Shown here in pieces: positions 1 to 8,471 of a stretch of DNA of 64,000 nt. A program made the position numbers and the translations under genes. The notes beneath the pieces are model-generated. The model saw only the letters and a list, made by a program, of their open reading frames with translations. It had not been told where the DNA came from and ran no database searches. The DNA lies in the NCBI GenBank assembly GCA_020637635.1, contig JACKKB010000004.1, positions 62,001 to 126,000 of the forward strand, written 5' to 3'. This DNA comes from Albidovulum sp. GTDB taxonomy: Bacteria; Pseudomonadota; Alphaproteobacteria; Rhodobacterales; Rhodobacteraceae. Each line of letters starts with the position of its first letter. Position 1 is the first letter of the stretch.

Positions 1-113
1 CGGCGCTCCTGCCGCAGGTGCCGGCAACGGACCCCGCCGCCGAGCTTTCCGCCCGCGCGGCGGCGCTGCGCGCCCGCGCCGGGGCGCTGCGCGCGCTCGA
101 CCCGGGCGGCTGA
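1..113 (+). CDS. C-terminal end of an unidentified protein (partial)
   Basis: The window opens inside a reading frame that runs from base 3 to a TGA at 111-113. It encodes about 36 residues of an Ala/Arg/Leu-rich tail ending in LDPGG. The heptad-like spacing of Leu and Ala (AAALRARAGALRAL) suggests a C-terminal helix. Nothing in so short a piece identifies the family. Its TGA lies 98 bases before the hom start on the same strand, so it may be the upstream gene of the same transcription unit. Confidence 0.5.
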   Translation, partial: ALLPQVPATDPAAELSARAAALRARAGALRALDPGG

Positions 114-211
114 GAGTCCCGCCCGCCGGGTCGGTTGCAAGACGGCCTGCGGCAGAGTAACACCCGCCAGATGCTCCGCGATCGGGCGGCGCGCCACGAA
201 GGGAGACCGAC

Positions 212-1498
212 ATGACCCGCCCCCTGCGTCTTGGCATCGCCGGCCTTGGCACGGTGGGCGCCGGCACGGTGCGGATCGTCCAGACCCACGCCGAGCTTCT
301 GAAGCGGCGCAGCGGCCGCGGCATCGCGATCGCGGCGGTCTGTGCGCGCAACCGCACCAAGAACCGCGATATCGACCTCTCGGCCTATGACTGGGAGGAC
401 GATCCCGTCACCCTTGCGCGGCGCGAGGATGTCGACGTGCTGGTCGAGGTGATGGGCGGGGCCGACGGGGCGGCGCTCGACGCCACCCGAGCGGCGATCG
501 CCGCCGGCAAGGATGTCGTGACCGCCAACAAGGCGCTGCTCGCCCATCATGGCCAGGGCCTGGCGGAGGCGGCCGAGGCCGCGGGCCGCCTGATCCGTTT
601 CGAGGCCGCCGTGGCCGGCGGCATCCCGGTCGTGAAGGCGCTGACCGAGGGGTTGGCCGGAAACGAGATCCGCCGCGTCATGGGCGTGATGAACGGTACC
701 TGCAACTACATCCTGACCCGCATGGAATCGGCCGGCCTGCCCTATGACGACGTCTTCGAGGAGGCCCGCCAGCTTGGCTATCTGGAAGCCGACCCGACGC
801 TCGACGTCGGCGGCATCGATGCCGGTCACAAGCTGAGCCTCCTGGCCTCGATCGCCTTCGGCACCCGTGTCGCCTTCGAGGCGGTCGCGCTCGAGGGGAT
901 CGGACAGATCTCGATCGACGATATCCGCCGCGCCGGCGACATGGGCTACCGGATCAAGCTTCTCGGTGTCGCGCAGCTGACCGGGCGCGGGCTTGAACAG
1001 CGCATGTCGCCCTGCCTGGTGCCGGCGGAGAGCCCGCTCGGCCAGTTGCAGGGCGGCACCAACATGGTGGTTCTCGAGGGCGACAGCGTCGGTCAGATCG
1101 TGCTGCGCGGCGCCGGCGCCGGCGCCGGCCCGACGGCGTCGGCGGTGATGTCCGATGTCATCGAGATCGCCCGCGGCAGCCGCATCCCGACCTTCGGTCA
1201 GCCGGCCGCCTCGCTTGTCGCGGCACCGGTCGCGCGCTCGACCTCGCCGGCGCCCTTCTATCTGCGCATGGAGCTGTCCGACAAGCCGGGCGCGCTTGCC
1301 AAGGTGGCGACGGTGCTCGGCGACGAGGGCATCTCGATCGACCGGATGCGGCAGTATGGCCATAAGGACGCCTCGGCCCCGGTCCTGATCGTCACCCACA
1401 GGACGACCCGCGATGCGATCGACCATGCGCAGAAGCGCCTGCCCGCGACCGGCGTCGTCCAGGGCCAGATCGTCGCGATCCGGATCGAGACCGTCTGA
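212..1498 (+). CDS. hom: homoserine dehydrogenase
   Basis: Reduces L-aspartate 4-semialdehyde to L-homoserine with NAD(P)H in the cytoplasm, the branch point to threonine and methionine. The 428 residues match the long ACT-containing form. A Rossmann glycine motif GLGTVGAGT lies near residues 10-18. The catalytic-domain signature NGTCNYIL is near residue 165 and the substrate-binding EADPTLDVGGIDAGHK is near residue 195. A C-terminal ACT domain (from about residue 350, SDKPGALAKV) is typical of feedback control by threonine. The ATG is preceded by GGGAG at a good distance. Downstream are glpX and recJ on the same strand, an order common in Rhodobacterales. Confidence 0.96.
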   Translation: MTRPLRLGIAGLGTVGAGTVRIVQTHAELLKRRSGRGIAIAAVCARNRTKNRDIDLSAYDWEDDPVTLARREDVDVLVEVMGGADGAALDATRAAIAAGKDVVTANKALLAHHGQGLAEAAEAAGRLIRFEAAVAGGIPVVKALTEGLAGNEIRRVMGVMNGTCNYILTRMESAGLPYDDVFEEARQLGYLEADPTLDVGGIDAGHKLSLLASIAFGTRVAFEAVALEGIGQISIDDIRRAGDMGYRIKLLGVAQLTGRGLEQRMSPCLVPAESPLGQLQGGTNMVVLEGDSVGQIVLRGAGAGAGPTASAVMSDVIEIARGSRIPTFGQPAASLVAAPVARSTSPAPFYLRMELSDKPGALAKVATVLGDEGISIDRMRQYGHKDASAPVLIVTHRTTRDAIDHAQKRLPATGVVQGQIVAIRIETV

Positions 1499-1613
1499 AG
1501 CCTCCCCGGGCACAGGGGAGTCGGCCTGCCGCGCGGCCGTTAGCGCTGTCGCCCTTGTCGCAGGGTGATGCTACGGCTATTGGGAACCGACCCCAGATTG
1601 CAGGAACCCCATC

Positions 1614-2579
1614 ATGGCCGATGCCCAGGAATTCCACGACCGCTTGCTCTCGCTCGGGCTTGCCCGCGTATCGGAGGCCGCTGCCCATGCCTCGGCCCGT
1701 CTGATCGGGCGCGGCGACGAGAAGGCGGCCGACCAGGCCGCCGTCAACGCCATGCGCGACCAGCTCAACCTGCTCGACATCAAGGGCACCGTGGTCATCG
1801 GCGAGGGCGAGCGCGACGAGGCGCCGATGCTCTATATCGGCGAGGAGGTCGGCACAGGCAACGGGCCCGAGGTCGACATCGCGCTCGACCCCCTGGAAGG
1901 CACGACGCTGACCGCCAAGGACATGCCGAACGCCCTGACGGTGATCGCGATGGCGCCGCGCGGCACGCTTCTGCACGCGCCCGATGTCTACATGGAGAAG
2001 CTCGCCGTCGGACCGAACCTGCCGCGGGGCGTGGTCAGCCTCGAGATGAGCCCGCGCGAGCGGATCGAGGCCCTGGCGCGCGCCAAGGGCTGCACCGCCG
2101 CCGATCTGACCGTCTGCATCCTTGAGCGCCCGCGCCATGAGGAGATGGTCGCCGAGGTTCGCGCCACCGGTGCCGCGATCCGGCTCATCACCGACGGCGA
2201 CGTCGCCGGCGTCATCCATTGCGCGGAATCGGAGCTGACCGGGATCGACATGTACATGGGTTCGGGCGGTGCGCCCGAGGGTGTGCTGGCGGCCTCGGCC
2301 CTGAAATGCATGGGCGGGCAGATGTGGGGCCGGCTGCTCTTTCGCAACGACGACGAGCGCGGCCGTGCCGCCAAGGCCGGCATCACCGACCTGAACCGGA
2401 TCTATACCCGTGACGAGATGGTCCGCTCCGAGGTCATCTTCGCGGCGACCGGCGTCACCAACGGTTCGATCGTCAGGGGCGTGAAGCGCGAGCCGAAGTT
2501 CATCGAGACCGAGACGATCCTGATGCGCTCGAAGACCGGCTCGGTGCGCCGGATGCTCTACCGCAACCCGATCCGCTGA
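1614..2579 (+). CDS. glpX: class II fructose-1,6-bisphosphatase
   Basis: Hydrolyses fructose 1,6-bisphosphate to fructose 6-phosphate in gluconeogenesis; some family members also act on sedoheptulose 1,7-bisphosphate. The 321 residues are family length. Metal and phosphate-binding segments characteristic of GlpX are present: GEGERDEAPMLYIGEE near residue 63, DPLEGTTLTAKDMPNA near residue 90, and GSGGAPEGVLAA near residue 217. The start ATG follows AGGAACCCC, a modest ribosome site. It is co-directional with hom (115-base gap) and recJ (98-base gap). A GC-rich repeat with hairpin potential lies directly after its stop. Confidence 0.96.
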   Translation: MADAQEFHDRLLSLGLARVSEAAAHASARLIGRGDEKAADQAAVNAMRDQLNLLDIKGTVVIGEGERDEAPMLYIGEEVGTGNGPEVDIALDPLEGTTLTAKDMPNALTVIAMAPRGTLLHAPDVYMEKLAVGPNLPRGVVSLEMSPRERIEALARAKGCTAADLTVCILERPRHEEMVAEVRATGAAIRLITDGDVAGVIHCAESELTGIDMYMGSGGAPEGVLAASALKCMGGQMWGRLLFRNDDERGRAAKAGITDLNRIYTRDEMVRSEVIFAATGVTNGSIVRGVKREPKFIETETILMRSKTGSVRRMLYRNPIR

Positions 2580-2587
2580 GGGCAGTG

Positions 2588-2639
2588 CCGGGGGGCTCCC
2601 CCCGGACCCCCCGGGATATTTGGCAACAGATGAAGCGGG
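2588..2639 (+). repeat. Rhodobacterales-type intergenic repeat, copy 1
   Basis: A GC-rich block (ggggggctcccccc followed by ggaccccccggg) leads into gatatttggcaacagatgaagcggg. The 5' block can fold on itself. The core ATATTTGGCAA-with-flanking-GGG recurs at about 4440-4465 and 26385-26440 in the opposite orientation. Similar GGG(A/G)TATTT-GGC-AA-ATGAAG strings are common between genes in Rhodobacteraceae, from memory of such genomes. It fills the glpX-recJ gap and may act as a transcript 3'-end element. Confidence 0.6.
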
Positions 2640-2677
2640 CGCTTCCGGACACGGGCAGCCTCCGCTATGAGGGGGCC

Positions 2678-4420
2678 ATGAAGGCGTTTCTCGGTGTCGA
2701 CCGCTCTGCAACCGGGCGCCGCTGGCTCGGCCCGTCGGTCGAGGCCGAGCGGCAGACCGAGGCGATGGTGCAGGCGACGGGCCTCCCCCGACCCCTGGCC
2801 GCGGTTCTCGCGGCGCGTGGCGTGGCGCCGGAGGAGGCGGAGGGCTACCTCGAGCCGCAGATCCGCGCGCTCCTGCCCGATCCGCGGCGGCTGAAGGACA
2901 TGGAGGTGGCGGCGGCGCGGGTCCTGAAAGCGGTGCGGGCGCGCGAGCGGATCGCGATCTTCGCCGATTACGATGTCGACGGCGGCGCCTCTGCCGCGCT
3001 GCTGTCGGGCTGGCTGCGCGCGCTCGGGGCGGCACCCACTCTCTATGTCCCCGATCGGATCGACGAGGGCTATGGCCCGAACGTGCCGGCGATGGCGGCG
3101 CTTGCCAGGACCCATTCGCTGATCGTCTGCGTCGATTGCGGCACGCTTTCGCACGCGCCGGTGGCAGCTGCCGAGGGTGCCGATATCGTGGTGCTGGACC
3201 ATCACCTGGGCGGCGAGACCCTGCCGCCCGCGCTTGCCGTCGTGAACCCCAACCGGCAGGACGAAGAGGGCGACCTCGGCCATCTCTGCGCCGCCTCGGT
3301 GGTGTTCCTGATGCTGGTGGAACTGAACCGGAAGCTGCGTGAGCAGGGCACGACCGGGCCCGACCTCATGTCCGCGCTCGATCTCGTGGCGCTGGCGACC
3401 GTCGCCGATGTGGCGCCGCTTGTCGGCGTCAACCGGGCACTGGTGCGCCAGGGTCTGAAGGTGATGGCGCGGCGCGAGCGGGTCGGGCTGCGGGTGCTGG
3501 CCGACGTGGCGCGGATGGACCGCGCGCCCACGGCCTATCATCTCGGCTTTCTCATCGGGCCGCGGATCAATGCCGGGGGGCGGATCGGCGCCGCGGATCT
3601 CGGGGCGCGTCTGCTGGCGACCGACGACCCCGCCGAAGCGCAGGCGCTCGCCCTGCGGCTCGACCGGCTGAATGCCGAGCGGCGCGAGATCGAGAACCGG
3701 GTGCGCGACGCGGCGCTGGCCCAGGCCGAGGCGCGCGGGCTTGACGGGCCGCTCGTCTGGGCCGCGGGCGATGGCTGGCATCCCGGCGTCGTCGGCATCG
3801 TCGCGGCGCGTCTGAAGGAGGCCACGAACCGGCCCGCGATCGTGATCGGTTTCGACGGCGATGCCGGCAAGGGCTCGGGACGGTCCGTCGAGGGGGTCGA
3901 TCTCGGCGCGGCTGTGCAGCGCATCGCCGCGGAGGGGTTGCTGGAAAAGGGAGGCGGGCACCGCATGGCGGCAGGTCTCAGCCTCTCGCGGGGTCAGCTC
4001 GAGCCTGCCATGGCGCGGCTCGCGGAGCTGCTCGGGCGGCAGGGCGCCGGCACCGTCGGGCCGAGCGATCTTGCGCTCTCGGGGCTCTTGATGCCGGCGG
4101 CGGTGACACCGGCGCTGATCGAGGCGATCGAGCGTGCCGGCCCCTTCGGTCAGGGCGCCCCCGCCCCCCGCTTCGCGTTCGCCGACATGCAGATCCGCCA
4201 TGCAAGGCGGATCGGCGAGAACCACCTCAGGATCGCGTTCTCGGACGGCATCTCGGCGCCGGTGGAAGCGGTGGCGTTCGGAGCCTTCGACACCCCGCTC
4301 GGACCGCTGCTGAGCGATCACGGCGGCAGACCCATGCATCTTGCGGGACGGCTGGAGCTGAATCACTGGCAGGGCCGCACAAGACCTCAGCTCCGGCTCG
4401 AGGATGCCGCCCGCGCCTGA
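2678..4420 (+). CDS. recJ: single-stranded-DNA-specific exonuclease RecJ
   Basis: A 5'-3' ssDNA exonuclease of RecFOR recombination and mismatch repair. DHH-superfamily motifs are seen in order: ADYDVDGGASA near residue 92, CVDCG near residue 149, LDHH near residue 170, and the DHHA1 motif GGGHRMAAG near residue 425. An OB-like C-terminal part follows. The frame is open to 2585, but that longer start would translate the intergenic repeat. The ATG at 2678 (MKAFLGVDRS) is preceded by GAGGGGGCC and gives 580 residues, the usual size, so it is preferred. No catalytic residue looks missing. Confidence 0.95.
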   Translation: MKAFLGVDRSATGRRWLGPSVEAERQTEAMVQATGLPRPLAAVLAARGVAPEEAEGYLEPQIRALLPDPRRLKDMEVAAARVLKAVRARERIAIFADYDVDGGASAALLSGWLRALGAAPTLYVPDRIDEGYGPNVPAMAALARTHSLIVCVDCGTLSHAPVAAAEGADIVVLDHHLGGETLPPALAVVNPNRQDEEGDLGHLCAASVVFLMLVELNRKLREQGTTGPDLMSALDLVALATVADVAPLVGVNRALVRQGLKVMARRERVGLRVLADVARMDRAPTAYHLGFLIGPRINAGGRIGAADLGARLLATDDPAEAQALALRLDRLNAERREIENRVRDAALAQAEARGLDGPLVWAAGDGWHPGVVGIVAARLKEATNRPAIVIGFDGDAGKGSGRSVEGVDLGAAVQRIAAEGLLEKGGGHRMAAGLSLSRGQLEPAMARLAELLGRQGAGTVGPSDLALSGLLMPAAVTPALIEAIERAGPFGQGAPAPRFAFADMQIRHARRIGENHLRIAFSDGISAPVEAVAFGAFDTPLGPLLSDHGGRPMHLAGRLELNHWQGRTRPQLRLEDAARA

Positions 4421-4439
4421 GGCGACAACCGCGCCCGGG

Positions 4440-4466
4440 CCCGGGGATTTCGCCAAAATACCCCTT
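4440..4466 (-). repeat. Rhodobacterales-type intergenic repeat, copy 2 (short)
   Basis: Read on the minus strand this is GGGGTATTTTGGCGAAATCCCCGG, matching the ATATTTGGCAA core of the copy after glpX but inverted and without the long GC arm. It lies just after recJ and before tRNA-Glu. It is probably a worn copy of the same dispersed element. Confidence 0.45.
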
Positions 4467-4511
4467 GCGCCCTCTGCGCGCCTGCCCTAAACACCGCCGC
4501 ACGCCCAGCGC

Positions 4512-4586
4512 GGCCCGTTCGTCTATCGGTTAGGACGTCAGGTTTTCAACCTGAAAAGAGGGGTTCGACTCCCCTACGGGCTGCCA
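4512..4586 (+). tRNA. tRNA-Glu (anticodon TTC)
   Basis: The cloverleaf is readable. The acceptor GGCCCGT pairs with ACGGGCT (one G-U), and the anticodon stem TCAGG/CCTGA encloses loop TTTTCAA with anticodon TTC. A T-arm with GGTTCGACTCC follows, then discriminator G and encoded CCA at 4584-4586. The 3' end (4570-4590) is the attachment site of the integrated element to the right, and the tRNA stays intact after integration. Confidence 0.97.
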
Positions 4587-4590
4587 CTTC
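4570..4590 (+). other. attL (21-bp core in tRNA-Glu 3' end)
   Basis: These 21 bases cover the 3' part of the T-arm, the acceptor strand, CCA and four following bases. They recur without mismatch at 16939-16959. The integrase gene ends 87 bases inside this site, the usual arrangement for tRNA-targeting tyrosine recombinases. Confidence 0.93.
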
Positions 4591-4631
4591 ATTTTTTCTC
4601 CCCACAATATCAGGCACTTAGAACCCGATTT

Positions 4632-4668
4632 TGTCCCACCGTGTCGAACGGGGGCAAAAAGTGGGACA
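4632..4668. promoter_or_regulatory. candidate integrase arm-type sites, left end
   Basis: Two inverted copies of the octamer GTGGGACA, TGTCCCAC at 4632-4639 and GTGGGACA at 4661-4668, lie between attL and the integrase stop. The second sits in a larger dyad, AAAGTG-GGA-CACTTT. The same inverted pair occurs just inside attR, as expected if these are the distal binding sites of the integrase N-terminal domain or of its directionality factor. Confidence 0.5.
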
Positions 4669-4676
4669 CTTTTGTT

Positions 4677-5726
4677 CTATTTCCGTCCGCCTCCGATCTT
4701 CGCTGAAGCCGCTTCCGCCCTCACCCTCTGGCTGGCCGCTTTCGTGTAGCGGGTGACTTCCTTGGAGGTCTGGTGCCCGGTGATAGCCATGATCTCAAAT
4801 TCGGTGCATCCGAGTTCCGCCAGCCGCGCGGCAGCGGCCTTGCGAAGCCCGTGAACGGAACAATGCGGAAGGCCCGCGTCATCGCACCACTTGCGGAAGC
4901 GGTTGCCAAATCCGGCATTCGTGAAGGGTCGCCCGTAGCCGTTCACAAGGAAGGCCAGATCGCCCGTCGTGCTTGCGTCAATGATCCGCTGAAGGTCGGG
5001 GACAATCGGGATTTCCAGCCGGACGGGGTTCCGCCCCTTGCCCTTTTGTTGCGTGAAGACCAGCCATCCCTTCTGGACGTGTTGCTTGCCGAAAAGCACC
5101 AGATCGGAACGGCGCTGGCCCGTGTAGAGGGCCAAGGCGAGCGCCAGCCGGGCCGTCGTGCCCACCGGGTGCTTGGTCTCGAATTGTTCAATCTCCGCCA
5201 GTGTCCAAGAGTGGTAGCCGTCGGGATTGGACTTCAGAAGTTCCACGTCCTTCGCCGGATTCGTTTCCGCCAGATCATAGGTCACGGCGAAGCGGAAAAG
5301 CTGCCGAAGGGTCTTCACCATGGAGTTTGCCGCCTCGGGCGTCTCCATCATTTCGTCGCGGCGCTTGCGGATATGGCGCGCGAGCATGAGCCGATACGGC
5401 TTGTCCGCATTGTCCTTGTGCTGGGCGAAGCGTTCCAGAATCCCGCGCCGGGTCTTCTGGGTTTTGCCGTCCAGTTCCGCCCACATGGCGGACTTGTAGT
5501 ATTGATTGCAGAGCCATTGGAGCGAGTCGGCCTTGACCCGCCCCACCCTGTCTTTCTTGTCCTTGACCTCTTTGGGGCCAGCGGCGGCCCGGCGATAATC
5601 GGTCAGGAACTCGGGCGAGCCGACAGGCCCGCGAAGGCGGATTTTCTGGCCGCCCCGGCGGAAGTAAAGCCGGACGTTGCCGTGCCGGTCGGTATCCTCC
5701 ACCACATACTTCAAACGGAAATTCAT
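4677..5726 (-). CDS. tyrosine recombinase (element integrase)
   Basis: Catalyses site-specific integration and excision between attP and the tRNA-Glu 3' end. The catalytic set is complete: Arg in YTGQRRSDL, His and Arg in HGLRK, His in ITGHQT, and the Tyr nucleophile in TRYTKAA near residue 327. The N-terminal half carries the SAM-like core-binding domain and an Arg/Lys-rich arm-binding region. The frame is open to an ATG at 5741, but the ATG at 5726 (MNFRLKYV) has CGAGGA four bases upstream and is preferred, giving 349 residues. The gene follows the AlpA-like gene almost without gap, which suggests joint control of excision. Confidence 0.93.
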   Translation of the reverse strand: MNFRLKYVVEDTDRHGNVRLYFRRGGQKIRLRGPVGSPEFLTDYRRAAAGPKEVKDKKDRVGRVKADSLQWLCNQYYKSAMWAELDGKTQKTRRGILERFAQHKDNADKPYRLMLARHIRKRRDEMMETPEAANSMVKTLRQLFRFAVTYDLAETNPAKDVELLKSNPDGYHSWTLAEIEQFETKHPVGTTARLALALALYTGQRRSDLVLFGKQHVQKGWLVFTQQKGKGRNPVRLEIPIVPDLQRIIDASTTGDLAFLVNGYGRPFTNAGFGNRFRKWCDDAGLPHCSVHGLRKAAAARLAELGCTEFEIMAITGHQTSKEVTRYTKAASQRVRAEAASAKIGGGRK

Positions 5727-5741
5727 GGAATCCTCGGGCAT

Positions 5742-5990
5742 CTAATCGTCCCATGGATTGTGGTCCGAGTCGTCGCCACCCGGCAAGGCTTCAAAAAAGC
5801 GGTCCAGCGAGCGCACATCCCAGACCCGCCGCCCGTCGATTTTCTTCGGCTTGGGCATCCGGCCATCCGTGACCATGGCGTCAAATTTCGACGCGCCCAC
5901 ACCGATGTATTCCGCCGCCTCCACACGCGACAGCCCTCGCCGCGTGGGCGGCGGCAGGACAGCGCGCATATGGGAGGCGGCGGCGGTCAT
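5742..5990 (-). CDS. AlpA-like HTH regulator / excisionase
   Basis: An 82-residue protein with a MerR/AlpA-type winged helix: LSRVEAAEYIGVGASKFDAMVTDG, then MPKPKKIDGRRVWDVRSLDRFF. The pattern of a recognition helix, then a PxPxxIxGRxxWxxxxLDxFF wing, is typical of excisionases and AlpA activators of integrase expression. It lies 10 bases after the DUF2190 gene and abuts the integrase, so it probably sets excision. In Gram-negative satellites of the PICI type, alpA next to int is a hallmark. The exact role (activator versus directionality factor) cannot be read from sequence. Confidence 0.8.
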   Translation of the reverse strand: MTAAASHMRAVLPPPTRRGLSRVEAAEYIGVGASKFDAMVTDGRMPKPKKIDGRRVWDVRSLDRFFEALPGGDDSDHNPWDD

Positions 5991-6000
5991 TGTCCGGCCC

Positions 6001-6330
6001 TCAGAACGTGCCGTTCAGGCGGACATTGACGTTGCCGCTCGGGTTCGCGGCGGCGGTGACGGCAACGCCAATCTTGGTGTTCCCGGTGGCCGTGGTCGTC
6101 ACCAGCTTGTTCGCGTCGTCCCAGTAGACGAACGCGCCCACGGCAATCGCGTCGGTCGAAACCTTCGGCAGATCGAAAACCCCGACCGTCACAAGGTCGA
6201 GGTCTTCGCCAATCGCCGCGTCACCCGCCGCGATGCCGAACAGCTTGTTGACCAGAACGCCTTCCCCGCTGGCAGCGGCGGCGGCGGCGGAAACGGTGAT
6301 GTTGTCACCCTTCTGAATGTAGGACTTCAT
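6001..6330 (-). CDS. DUF2190-family capsid protein (decoration-like)
   Basis: A 109-residue protein beginning MKSYIQKGDNITV with an Ala/Gly/Val-rich beta-strand pattern ending in GNVNVRLNGTF. This fits the DUF2190 family, usually encoded beside phage major capsid genes and thought to decorate or stabilise the head. It follows the gpW-like gene by 2 bases. There are no membrane segments or signal peptide. The family call rests on overall pattern and position, not on a catalytic motif. Confidence 0.7.
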   Translation of the reverse strand: MKSYIQKGDNITVSAAAAAASGEGVLVNKLFGIAAGDAAIGEDLDLVTVGVFDLPKVSTDAIAVGAFVYWDDANKLVTTTATGNTKIGVAVTAAANPSGNVNVRLNGTF

Positions 6331-6332
6331 TG

Positions 6333-6548
6333 CTAGATTCCCTTGCTCATGTTGAAACGGATCGTGTTGGCGGGCCGGGCCGTCTGAGCGGAGATTTCCG
6401 CGTCCAGAGCGGCAAGAGCGCGGGCCATTTCGGCGTCGGACTTGTATTGAATCCGTTCGCCGTTCTGGTCCTGAAACTCCCGGACCCCGCCAGCGCGGGC
6501 CGCCAGAAGGTCGGCCCGCATCTTGGTCAGTTCAGCGACGGTCGCCAT
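6333..6548 (-). CDS. gpW-like head-tail connector
   Basis: A 71-residue, mostly helical protein, with the pattern MATVAELTKMRADLLAARAGG followed by a short hairpin (QDQNGERIQYKSDAEMARAL) and a second helix. This is the fold order of lambda gpW, the small protein that closes the portal and provides the tail docking surface (usual length about 68). It lies 2 bases after the protease-capsid gene. It is the only connector-class protein recognised in the element, so it may be where helper tails attach. Confidence 0.7.
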   Translation of the reverse strand: MATVAELTKMRADLLAARAGGVREFQDQNGERIQYKSDAEMARALAALDAEISAQTARPANTIRFNMSKGI

Positions 6549-6549
6549 C

Positions 6550-8295
6550 TCACGCGCCCGCGTTGAAATAGGCCCCGCGCCAGTCGGCCCAGCCGGTGCC
6601 GAAGTCGAGGAAGGCCCGATACTGCATCCCGAGCGTGGTCCAAGCCTCCTGCCGCTGAATCTGCACCCCTTGGGCGGACGACAGATAGGCGAACTGAAGC
6701 GACGGGACCGCCGCCGGATCGGCCATCACGAACCACCCGGTTCCGGTGATGCGCGGTTCCACCACCAGCTTGAGGCGGATCGGCTGCACGTCGTCGGTCG
6801 TGGCCGCGTAGATCGCCGCAAACAGCTTTTCGGCCTTGGTTTCGAGTTCGGGGCCGATCACCAGATAACGGGGTGTCACGCCGATGATCGTCTTGCCGTC
6901 GAGGCCCGTAACGCCGCGCATCGCCAGCCGGGCGGCATGAAGGGCGGTTTCGGTGATGTCAGCACCCGCCGCCGCCATGTTGCCCCGACCCGTGGCGAAG
7001 ACCGCCGTGCCGTCGCTCAGAAGCGGGTTGCCGGTGAAGGTGCTGACCAGTTCGTCAGCCTCGGTCTGGGCCGCAGCCGCGCCAATGGCCGCCGTCATGT
7101 CGCCCAGCATGTTGAGGTCGTCGTCGATAAGGAGTTTCCGGCTCACGTTGATCGCCCGCCCGTAGGTTTTGATCGCCATCTTCTCACCCTGTTCGGCGCG
7201 GCTGGTATGGGTGAACTCGCCATGCTCGGTCATTTCCTCAAGACGGCCCATCTCGCCAAGGCGGATCGAGGTCGACTCTTTGAAATTCGGCAAGGTCCGC
7301 TGGCGGGCCAAAGCCTTCAGCGGCGACTCGGCGGCGCGATACGAGTCCAGCGCGACCCGCCCCATCGCATTGGAAACGAGCAACGGGAAGTCGCTGGTCC
7401 CGTGCGCGGCGGCGCGGGTGAACAGTTCATCGGCGCTCAGGCCACGGACGCTTTCCCCGGCCCGCGTCAGGGCATCGGCGGCCATATCGCGGAGCGACAT
7501 ATTGACGAACTCGCGCGAGGCATCGGGCAGTTCGCCGCCCGCCATACGGAAGGCCAGAGCGTCGGCCTGACGGGTGCGCAGCGCCGCCGGATCGGCATTG
7601 GCCGGGGCCGTCGTGCGGATGCGCGCCGGGGTGCGGCGGGTCATGGTCTCGAAAGCCTCGGCACGGGCTTCGGTGATCGAAAGATCGCGGTCGATCATCG
7701 AGTCCGCGTCTTCCGCAGAGAGGCCCGCCGAACGGCAGATTTGCCGGATCGCGGCGCGGGTCTCGGTCGTGGTGTCTTCGGTGGTCTCCACCGTCAGTTC
7801 TTCTTGGGGCATGGTGTCGCTCCTAAAGGTTGCATTGGGGTCCGCAGGGGAGGCGACGACGGAGACTTCCTTGATCGCCCAAGAGACGGCGGTGCGAACC
7901 CGCATCCCGCCCTCATTCGACTCCCGCCACTTGCTGACGGCGTAGCCAATCGAAACGCCCCGGATCGTCTTGTCCGCGACCCGCTGCCAAAGCGGATCGG
8001 CGTCCGCCGCGCTGGTGCGCCTGATCGTGACAATCAGGGCGTTATCCTCCATCCGTGCGGCAACGATGCTGCCCACGGTGTCCACGGCCCGCCCGCTGCG
8101 GTGCCCGTCCAGCACGGGCAGCCCCACGAGGTCGGCGGGATTGATCGCCGCCGGGTCGAGGCGTTCGACGAAACCGGCACGGCGGACAGGGGCGAAGGTC
8201 GAGGCCACCGCTTCCACGGTGCCCGCTTCGGTGTCGAAGGTCTCGGGCGTGATCGCAGCGCGGCGCGTCAGCAGGTCGTCAATTTGCGCTTCCAA
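6550..8295 (-). CDS. prohead protease-major capsid protein fusion (HK97 fold)
   Basis: One 581-residue chain joins two head proteins. Residues about 1-150 are a U35-type prohead protease: the His is seen in VLDGHRSGRAV and the Ser in IRGVSIGYAV. About 165-240 is an acidic, Thr/Arg-rich linker that may serve as scaffold or cleavage segment. The rest has an HK97-type capsid pattern, with an E-loop region near LNMLGDMTAAIGAAAAQ and a C-terminal domain ending in DFGTGWADWRGAYFNAG. Protease-capsid fusions are known in several phage groups. Its 5' end overlaps the small upstream gene by 28 bases. Assembly of self-made capsids is the key function this gene gives the element. Confidence 0.88.
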   Translation of the reverse strand: MEAQIDDLLTRRAAITPETFDTEAGTVEAVASTFAPVRRAGFVERLDPAAINPADLVGLPVLDGHRSGRAVDTVGSIVAARMEDNALIVTIRRTSAADADPLWQRVADKTIRGVSIGYAVSKWRESNEGGMRVRTAVSWAIKEVSVVASPADPNATFRSDTMPQEELTVETTEDTTTETRAAIRQICRSAGLSAEDADSMIDRDLSITEARAEAFETMTRRTPARIRTTAPANADPAALRTRQADALAFRMAGGELPDASREFVNMSLRDMAADALTRAGESVRGLSADELFTRAAAHGTSDFPLLVSNAMGRVALDSYRAAESPLKALARQRTLPNFKESTSIRLGEMGRLEEMTEHGEFTHTSRAEQGEKMAIKTYGRAINVSRKLLIDDDLNMLGDMTAAIGAAAAQTEADELVSTFTGNPLLSDGTAVFATGRGNMAAAGADITETALHAARLAMRGVTGLDGKTIIGVTPRYLVIGPELETKAEKLFAAIYAATTDDVQPIRLKLVVEPRITGTGWFVMADPAAVPSLQFAYLSSAQGVQIQRQEAWTTLGMQYRAFLDFGTGWADWRGAYFNAGA

Positions 8296-8471
8296 GGCTC
8301 GAACTCCTTATCTTGGGCGGTCAGCCTGCGGCCTTCCTTGGGGATGTGGATCACCGTCGCGTTCGCGGGATTCACGGTCAGTCGCGGGCCGCGAATTTCG
8401 TCGGACGCCCCGGCGCGTTCGACCAGTTTCCGGTGATACTTTTCGCGGTCGCGCTCCTGTTGACTGGTCAT
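8268..8471 (-). CDS. small hypothetical protein between portal and capsid genes
   Basis: A 67-residue, highly charged protein (MTSQQERDREKYHRK…EFEPWKRKL) with no membrane segment. Its start overlaps the portal stop by 4 bases (ATGA) and its end overlaps the capsid start, so translation is coupled to both. The position would suit a scaffold or head-completion role, but the sequence does not resemble a family I can name. Confidence 0.6.
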   Translation of the reverse strand: MTSQQERDREKYHRKLVERAGASDEIRGPRLTVNPANATVIHIPKEGRRLTAQDKEFEPWKRKLTTC

